From the NCBI GenBank assembly GCA_021778785.1, contig JAJYBX010000022.1, positions 1-11,931 of the forward strand: a stretch of DNA of 11,931 nucleotides, in the 5' to 3' direction. The translations under genes were made by a program, and so were the position numbers. Under the pieces are notes generated by a model that made no database searches, was not told the origin of the DNA, and saw only the letters and a program-made list of their open reading frames with translations. Positions 7,578 to 11,931 of this stretch are shown one piece after another. The DNA is from Acidobacteriota bacterium. Its GTDB lineage: Bacteria > Acidobacteriota > Holophagae > Holophagales > Holophagaceae. Every line of letters starts with the position of its first letter. Positions within the stretch are counted from its first letter, which is position 1.

Positions 7578-7584
7578 ATCATGA
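7577..7584. repeat. Right copy of 8-bp direct repeat, covering the gpmI start codon
   Basis: AATCATGA, identical to 5790-5797. It spans the last base of the DUF262 stop, the 3-base gap and the first four bases of gpmI. If it is a target duplication, the element entered at the gpmI start codon and left an ATG in both copies. Confidence 0.4.
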
Positions 7585-9104
7585 TCCCAGGCCCCGTCAC
7601 CCTCCTCATCCTCGACGGCTTCGGCGATGGGCCGCGGAACGCCTTCGACGCCACCTTCGTGGCGGGCATGCCGCACTTCAACGCCCTGCGACGCGCCTAC
7701 GCCGCCACCCAGCTCCAGACCGGCGGCGAGGCCGTGGGCCTTCCGGAAGGCCAGTTCGGCAACTCCGAGGTCGGCCACATGAACCTGGGCGCCGGCCGCG
7801 TGGTGTGGCAGGAGCTCACCCGCATCGACGCCGCCATCCGCCGGGGCACCTTCCGCGAGAACCAGGCCATCGGCGGCCTGCTGGCGGACCTCAAGGCCTC
7901 CGGGAAGCGGCTCCATCTCCTGGGCCTCGTGAGCGACGGCGGCGTGCACAGCCACCAGACCCACCTCGTGGCCCTGGCCCAGTGGGCCCAGGCCGAGGGC
8001 GTGCCCACCACGATCCACGCCTTCACCGACGGCCGGGACACGGGCCAGAAGAGCGCCGACGGCTACCTGCAGTGGCTCACGTTCCAGCTGCGGGACTGCC
8101 CCCTGGTGACGATCGGGTCCGTCTGCGGGCGCTACACGGCCATGGACCGCGACAAGCGCTGGGAGCGCACGGAGCAGGCCTGGAATCTGCTCGTGGACGG
8201 CGAGGCCGCCTTCTCGGCCCCGGATGCCCTGGCGGCCATCGCCGCGGCCTACGCCCGGGGCGAGACCGACGAGTTCGTGTCCCCCACCCGCCTGGACGCC
8301 TTCCACCCCATCGCGGACGGCGATGGCGTCCTGTACTTCAACTTCCGCGCCGACCGGGCCCGCCAGCTGTGCCACGCCCTGGTGCATCCCGCCTTCTCGG
8401 CCTTCACGCCGAGGCACCGACCCGCCGTGCAGCTCGTCACCTTCACGGCCTACGACCTCGAGCTGGATCCCTACCTCGCCGTGGCCTACCCCCCCCAGAG
8501 CCTGGACCTCATCCTGGGCGAACTCGTCAGCAGCCAGGGCTGGAAGCAGTTCCGCACCGCCGAGACGGAGAAGTACGCCCACGTCACCTACTTCTTCAAC
8601 GGCGGCCGGGAGGCGCCCTTCGAAGGCGAGGACCGGCGGCTGGTGCCCTCCCCCAAGGTGGCCACCTACGACCTGCAGCCGGAGATGAGCCTCCACGACG
8701 TGGTGCGCGGCCTGGAAACGGCCATCCGCACGGGCGGCTACCGCTTCCTCGTCTGCAACCTGGCCAACCCCGACATGATCGGCCACACGGGCGACCTCTC
8801 CGCCGCCGTGAGCGCCTGCGGCGCCATCGACGACGCCGTGCGCCGCATCGCCGAGGCCACGCTGGAGGCGGGCGGCGCCCTCTTCATCACGGCCGATCAC
8901 GGCAACTGCGAGTGCATGCGGGACGAGGCCGGCAACCCCCACACCGCCCACACCCTGAACCCCGTGCCCGCGGTGCTGGTCGCCGCCGGGTTCGAGGGCC
9001 GCCAGCTCCACGCCGGCGGCGCCCTCAGCGACGTGGCCCCCACCCTCCTGAAGCTCTTCGGCCTGCCCCAGCCCGGCGTGATGGATGGCAAGAGCCTTTT
9101 CTGA
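7581..9104 (+). CDS. gpmI: 2,3-bisphosphoglycerate-independent phosphoglycerate mutase
   Basis: GpmI interconverts 3- and 2-phosphoglycerate in glycolysis/gluconeogenesis without a bisphosphoglycerate cofactor, using a metal-bound phosphoserine intermediate in the cytoplasm. The 507-residue protein is full length for the family (about 510). Seen in order: metal-binding LILDGFG with D12; nucleophile S62 in GQFGNSEVGHMNLGAGR (58-73); H123 in DGGVHSH; HAFTDGRDT (146-154); GRYTAMDRD (183-191); FNFRADRARQ (253-262); K331 in EKYAHVTYFFNGG (330-342); D398/H402 in NPDMIGHTGD; D439/H440 in TADHGN; and H457. The second metal cluster is therefore complete. The ATG at 7581 is only 3 bases past the DUF262 stop; the nearest purine-rich stretch (GGGGA) is about 11 bases upstream and weak, so translation may depend on coupling. 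The native promoter and leader are not visible, likely displaced by the AT-rich insertion. Confidence 0.97.
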   Translation: MIPGPVTLLILDGFGDGPRNAFDATFVAGMPHFNALRRAYAATQLQTGGEAVGLPEGQFGNSEVGHMNLGAGRVVWQELTRIDAAIRRGTFRENQAIGGLLADLKASGKRLHLLGLVSDGGVHSHQTHLVALAQWAQAEGVPTTIHAFTDGRDTGQKSADGYLQWLTFQLRDCPLVTIGSVCGRYTAMDRDKRWERTEQAWNLLVDGEAAFSAPDALAAIAAAYARGETDEFVSPTRLDAFHPIADGDGVLYFNFRADRARQLCHALVHPAFSAFTPRHRPAVQLVTFTAYDLELDPYLAVAYPPQSLDLILGELVSSQGWKQFRTAETEKYAHVTYFFNGGREAPFEGEDRRLVPSPKVATYDLQPEMSLHDVVRGLETAIRTGGYRFLVCNLANPDMIGHTGDLSAAVSACGAIDDAVRRIAEATLEAGGALFITADHGNCECMRDEAGNPHTAHTLNPVPAVLVAAGFEGRQLHAGGALSDVAPTLLKLFGLPQPGVMDGKSLF

Positions 9105-9176
9105 TCCGGACAATCCTCATCCCCCCTCCCGCCCGATCCGTTGAGCGGGGAAGGCCCTGAAACCTCCGGAGCCGGC

Positions 9177-10826
9177 ATGACCCCCCTCCCTGCCCAGGCG
9201 TCCGTGACCGGGATGCGCTCCCCCCGCTCCCTGGTCTGGGGCGTGGCCATCCTCGACCTGCTCCTGGTGGCCTTCGCCGGGTGGACGCTGAGCTGGAGCC
9301 GCGCCCAGTACGTCGAGCAGGCCCAGGTCGCCACCCGGAACCTCGGCGAGGTCCTCGAGCAGAACCTGCTGGCCACGATCCACCAGATCGACCTGGTCCT
9401 CCTCGGGGTGAAGGACGAGGCCGAACGCCGGGACCTGCCGGACCGCCGCGGCAGGATCGAGGCCAGCATCCAGGCCCAGTTCCCCCGCGTGCCGCTGCTG
9501 GGGGGCCTCCGCACCGCGGATGCCCTGGGCCGCGTGGATCATGGCCGCTCCCCCAAGGGGGTCGATGCGGACGGCGCCATCGACGACCGGGACTACTTCC
9601 AGTATCTGAAGAACCATCCCGGGGCCGGCCTGTTCGTCTCCAGCCCCATCCTCAGCCGCTTCAGCAGGAATTGGGTCCTGGTCCTGGCGCGGCGGCTGAA
9701 TGCGCCCGATGGAAGCTTCACGGGCATCGTCTTCGCCAGCCTTCCGCTCGACAACCTGGGGCAGCGCCTCTCCCTGATCGACGTGGGGCGCCGGGGCTCC
9801 ATCTCCCTCCGCGGGGCGGACCTCGCCCTGCTGGCCAGGACGCCGGCCCTCCCCGGCCTCGACAAGCTGATCGGGAACAGCGGAATCGAAGGCGACTACC
9901 TGAAGGCCGTCCAGTCGGGGCAGCGGCTGCGCCATTTCACCACCCGCTCGCGGCTGGATGGCGAGGTGCGGACCTACACCTTCCTCCGGGTGCCCGACCC
10001 GCCCTTCTACCTCCTGGTCTCCCTCAGCCAGCGGGAGTACCTCCGGGCATGGCGCCAGGAGGCCTGGGTCGCCGGCCTCGCCGTCTTCGGCCTGATCGCC
10101 CTCTCCGCAGGCATGGCCTGGCAGACCCGGTCGACCTGGCGGCGGCATCAGGCGGACCAGCAGCGGCTGGCCCAGGAGGAGGCCCGGTTCCGCCTCCTGG
10201 CCGAGAACGCCCTGGATGTCGTCTGGACCCTGGACCCCCAGGGAGCGCTCACCTACATCAGCCCCTCCATCCTGAAGCAGCGCGGGTGGACGCCCGAGGC
10301 GTTCATGGCCCTCGATCCCGCCCGGCGGGCCCTGCCCCAGCACCACCCCTCGGTGATCCGGGGCCGCATCGAGGCCGCCGGCGCGCTGTCCCCGGGCTCC
10401 CAGCCCTTCGAGCACGACCTCCTGCAGGTGACGGTGCCCTGCAGGGACGGCCGGGAGATCCAGGTGGAGGCGCAGTGGCAGATCGTGTGGGGCCAGGACG
10501 GGCGTCTGCTCGGCTTCCAGGGCGTCACCCGCGATGTCACCGAGCGGAAGCGCATGGAGGCCGAGCGGGAACGGCTGATCGCCGAGCTGACCCAGGCGCT
10601 GGCGGCCGTGAAGACCCTTGGCGGCATGCTCCCCATCTGCGGCCAATGCAAGAAGATCCGGGACGACCAGGGCTACTGGAGCACCCTGGAGTCCTACCTC
10701 TCCCAGCACACGGACGCCACCTTCACCCACGGGCTCTGCCCGGACTGCACCCGGACCTTCCGGGCGGAGATCAAGGCCCGACGGCCGCCGGAAGGCTCCG
10801 GAGACCCGGGACCTGCCTCGACTTGA
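9177..10826 (+). CDS. Membrane Cache-PAS sensor with C-terminal four-cysteine module
   Basis: A 549-residue inner-membrane sensor. Order: TM1 (about 17-39); a periplasmic region of about 255 residues resembling a double Cache/PDC ligand-binding domain (DDRDYFQYLKNHPGAGLFVSSPI at 136-158 and GIVFASLPLDNL at 183-194 are typical); TM2 (about 297-316); a cytoplasmic PAS domain (about 335-455) ending GVTRDVTERKRMEAE; a coiled coil (455-480); then LGGMLPICGQCKKIRDDQGYW (481-501) and HGLCPDC (518-524). The four cysteines C488, C491, C521 and C524 form a CxxC/CxxC pair that could bind zinc. No histidine kinase, GGDEF, EAL or HAMP domain is present, so the output is unclear; I recall similar tails on PAS and receiver proteins of other bacteria, function unknown. 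I chose ATG 9177 (GGAG 5 bases upstream) over TTG 9141. It lies 72 bases after gpmI. The Cache ligand is unknown. Confidence 0.82.
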   Translation: MTPLPAQASVTGMRSPRSLVWGVAILDLLLVAFAGWTLSWSRAQYVEQAQVATRNLGEVLEQNLLATIHQIDLVLLGVKDEAERRDLPDRRGRIEASIQAQFPRVPLLGGLRTADALGRVDHGRSPKGVDADGAIDDRDYFQYLKNHPGAGLFVSSPILSRFSRNWVLVLARRLNAPDGSFTGIVFASLPLDNLGQRLSLIDVGRRGSISLRGADLALLARTPALPGLDKLIGNSGIEGDYLKAVQSGQRLRHFTTRSRLDGEVRTYTFLRVPDPPFYLLVSLSQREYLRAWRQEAWVAGLAVFGLIALSAGMAWQTRSTWRRHQADQQRLAQEEARFRLLAENALDVVWTLDPQGALTYISPSILKQRGWTPEAFMALDPARRALPQHHPSVIRGRIEAAGALSPGSQPFEHDLLQVTVPCRDGREIQVEAQWQIVWGQDGRLLGFQGVTRDVTERKRMEAERERLIAELTQALAAVKTLGGMLPICGQCKKIRDDQGYWSTLESYLSQHTDATFTHGLCPDCTRTFRAEIKARRPPEGSGDPGPAST

Positions 10827-10871
10827 TGAAGGGCACATCCGCCGAGGGCGCGCCCCGGGGATACTGACGAC

Positions 10872-11429
10872 ATGAAAGTGGCATTCATCGGCACCCACGG
10901 CGTCGGCAAGACGACCCTCTGCTATGAGCTGGCCGGCGCCCTCAAGCGGGAGGGCATCCACGCGGACATCGTGAAGGAGGTGGCGCGCCTGTCGCCCCTG
11001 CCCATCAACCAGAAGACCTCGCTCGAGGCCCAGACCTGGATCTTCCTCACCCAGATGGCCGAGGAGATCCGCTCCGCCAGCCAGCATGATGTGGTGGTCT
11101 GCGACCGCAGCGTGCTGGACAACTACGCCTACCTGATGTTCGCCTTCGGCCGCCAGAAGCCCATCGAGCGCTTCATGCAGCACTGGATGAAGAGCTACGA
11201 CCTGCTCTTCAAGGTGCCCTTCTCCGGCGCCATCGCCGCCGACGGCGTCCGGGATACGGACACCTTCTTCGCCGAATCCATCGACCGTCTGGTGGACGAC
11301 CTGCTGGCGGAACGGAACCTCCCCCACGAGCGCCTGGACCCGGGAGGCCGTCCGGGCTGGATCCACCGGGTGAAGGAGATCGTGCTGAACCATCCCAAGG
11401 GGCAGAAGCGGCTGCTGCAGGGGGGCTGA
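10872..11429 (+). CDS. Small P-loop ATPase/kinase, NadR/AAA_28-like
   Basis: A 185-residue P-loop protein. Walker A is GTHGVGKTT (7-15), with K13 and T14 for nucleotide phosphate binding. The KEVAR segment (35-39) and CDRSVLDNYAYLMF (76-89), holding a DR pair and the likely Walker B aspartate, match the AAA_28 / NadR-kinase / deoxynucleotide-kinase-like group. These are usually small-molecule kinases or ATP-binding proteins of unknown substrate. There is no NadR N-terminal DNA-binding or adenylyltransferase domain, and no thymidylate kinase LID sequence is evident, so I assign no substrate. ATG at 10872 was chosen because Walker A must start about 6 residues in; the ribosome site is weak (GGGG about 12 bases upstream). 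It follows the sensor gene by 45 bases on the same strand and might share its transcript. Confidence 0.75.
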   Translation: MKVAFIGTHGVGKTTLCYELAGALKREGIHADIVKEVARLSPLPINQKTSLEAQTWIFLTQMAEEIRSASQHDVVVCDRSVLDNYAYLMFAFGRQKPIERFMQHWMKSYDLLFKVPFSGAIAADGVRDTDTFFAESIDRLVDDLLAERNLPHERLDPGGRPGWIHRVKEIVLNHPKGQKRLLQGG

Positions 11430-11447
11430 CTTGTGACGGAGGTCCGC

Positions 11448-11469
11448 ACCCCGGGTCCTGACCCCGGGT
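11448..11469. repeat. Two ACCCCGGGT repeats upstream of the acyl-CoA dehydrogenase gene
   Basis: ACCCCGGGT occurs at 11448-11456 and 11461-11469, 13 bases apart start to start, in the short gap before the dehydrogenase gene. Each has a CCCGGG palindromic core, so the pair can be read as direct repeats or as a hairpin. No T-run follows, which argues against a terminator. A regulator site is possible, since fatty-acid genes are often controlled by a local repressor, but none is identified. Confidence 0.3.
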
Positions 11470-11493
11470 AGCATCCTGGGCATGGAGGACCCC

Positions 11494-11931
11494 ATGGTCA
11501 TCAGTGAGGCCCGGCTCGTCAAGGGCGGCAGCTTCCTCTTCCATCCCGCCGGCTCCCTGCCCCAGGCCACCCCCGAGGACTGCGGCGAGGAGGCCCTGGC
11601 CATCGCGGAGGCCGCCCGGGACTTCGTGGAGGGCGAGATCATGCCCCGGGACGAGGCCATCGACCACCTGGACCTGGACCTCACCCGCGACCTCCTGCGC
11701 AAGGCCGGGGAACTGGGCATCCTGGGCATCGAGATCCCCGAGGCCTACGGCGGCCTGGACCTGGAGAAGACGACGGCCCTCCTGGTGCTGGAGCAGATGG
11801 CCCGGCAGGCCAGCTTCTCCACCAGCTACGGGGCCCACACCAGCATCGGCACCCTGCCCATCGTCTACTTCGGGAACGAGGCCCAGAAGGCGAAGTACCT
11901 GCCCAAGCTGGCCACGGGCGAGTGGCTGGCG
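11494..11931 (+). CDS. Acyl-CoA dehydrogenase, FadE-like (3' end outside window)
   Basis: The first 146 codons of an acyl-CoA dehydrogenase, the FAD enzyme that oxidises acyl-CoA to trans-2-enoyl-CoA at the first step of beta-oxidation. Visible are KGGSFLF (10-16), an N-terminal helical domain with LLRKAGELGILGIEIPEAYGG (67-87), YGAHTSIGTLPIVYFG (111-126) and QKAKYLPKLATGEWLA (131-146). These match the long FadE/YusJ type of Bacillus, which starts with a similar GGSFL segment and is near 590 residues; the FAD-binding and catalytic glutamate regions are beyond the edge. I chose ATG 11494 because GGAGG ends 5 bases before it; an in-frame ATG at 11482 has no ribosome site. The AAA_28-like gene ends 64 bases upstream. 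Family identity is firm, chain-length preference unknown. Confidence 0.93.
   Translation, partial: MVISEARLVKGGSFLFHPAGSLPQATPEDCGEEALAIAEAARDFVEGEIMPRDEAIDHLDLDLTRDLLRKAGELGILGIEIPEAYGGLDLEKTTALLVLEQMARQASFSTSYGAHTSIGTLPIVYFGNEAQKAKYLPKLATGEWLA

Larger units (their letters stand above)
5790..7584. mobile_element. Putative inserted low-GC island carrying one DUF262-HNH gene
   Basis: Base composition drops sharply at about 5757 and recovers at about 7581, exactly at the gpmI start; the segment is by eye near 40 % G+C against about 70 % on both sides. It holds a single gene with A/T-ending codons and a canonical ribosome site, both unlike its neighbours. An identical 8-bp repeat (AATCATGA) lies near each end. 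No transposase, integrase or terminal inverted repeat is visible, so the entry mechanism is unknown. Foreign origin is well supported by composition; the exact ends are not. Confidence 0.5.

Noticed and set aside
7503..9113. A 536-codon minus-strand open frame opposite gpmI
   Set aside because: gpmI is complete with all catalytic residues; the opposite frame is low-complexity Gly/Val/Glu/His sequence without motifs.
9128..9149. Possible terminator hairpin after gpmI (CCCGC with GCGGG)
   Set aside because: The stem is only 5 bp with a 12-base loop and no following T-run.
9121..9190. CCCCCCTCCC occurring twice (9121-9130 and 9181-9190) around the sensor start
   Set aside because: This is simple C-rich sequence in a GC-rich genome; one copy lies inside the coding region and no partner structure is visible.
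10826..10867. A 13-codon ORF starting on the sensor stop (TGATG)
   Set aside because: It is very short with no family and no ribosome site of its own, and is easily explained by chance in the 45-base gap.
9117..11729. An 870-codon open frame on the minus strand across the sensor and ATPase genes
   Set aside because: It is the antisense shadow of three genes with clear motifs, has no recognisable domain, and GC-rich DNA gives few stop codons in this frame.

Overview
The window is about 12 kb of very GC-rich bacterial chromosome (by eye near 70 % G+C) with tightly packed genes, broken by one AT-rich gene at 5826-7577. The codon style, a CheZ-bearing chemotaxis cluster, ORF6N proteins and a PAS sensor ending in a CxxC/CxxC module would fit an Acidobacteriota of the Geothrix/Holophaga type. 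That assignment is an inference from impressions of these families, not from a marker gene. No rRNA, tRNA, CRISPR array, transposase or integrase was seen.

Region 1 (1-2845, minus strand) is a chemotaxis operon read leftwards: a PilZ-domain protein, a CheY-type single-domain response regulator, a CheZ-type CheY-P phosphatase with a FliM-like N-terminal peptide, and a protein of three tandem CheW domains that runs off the left edge. Spacings of 37, 9 and 3 bases suggest one transcript.

Region 2 (2846-5776) starts at a divergent intergenic region holding a near-perfect 18-bp palindrome and runs rightwards: pyrR, pyrB, an ORF6N-domain protein, a second protein that looks like a diverged tandem copy of it, and a small two-helix membrane protein. 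The junctions are 1-base overlaps (TGATG), a 3-base gap and a 4-base overlap (GTGA), so the whole set looks translationally coupled. No pyrC follows pyrB; the accessory ORF6N genes are in its place.

Region 3 (about 5757-7580) is an AT-rich island holding one gene, a DUF262 + HNH (GmrSD-like) protein, a family tied to restriction and phage defence. An 8-bp direct repeat (AATCATGA) lies at both ends; the right copy covers the start codon of gpmI, whose ATG is only 3 bases after the island gene's stop.

Region 4 (7581-11931) returns to high GC: gpmI (cofactor-independent phosphoglycerate mutase), a membrane Cache-PAS sensor with a C-terminal four-cysteine module and no kinase or cyclase domain, a small P-loop kinase/ATPase of the NadR/AAA_28 type, and the start of a FadE-like acyl-CoA dehydrogenase cut by the right edge.

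The points most worth following are the island with its possible target duplication at the gpmI start codon, the ORF6N tandem pair coupled to the pyrimidine genes (with a 13-bp-arm palindrome inside the first copy), and the CheZ carrying a FliM-type CheY-binding peptide.
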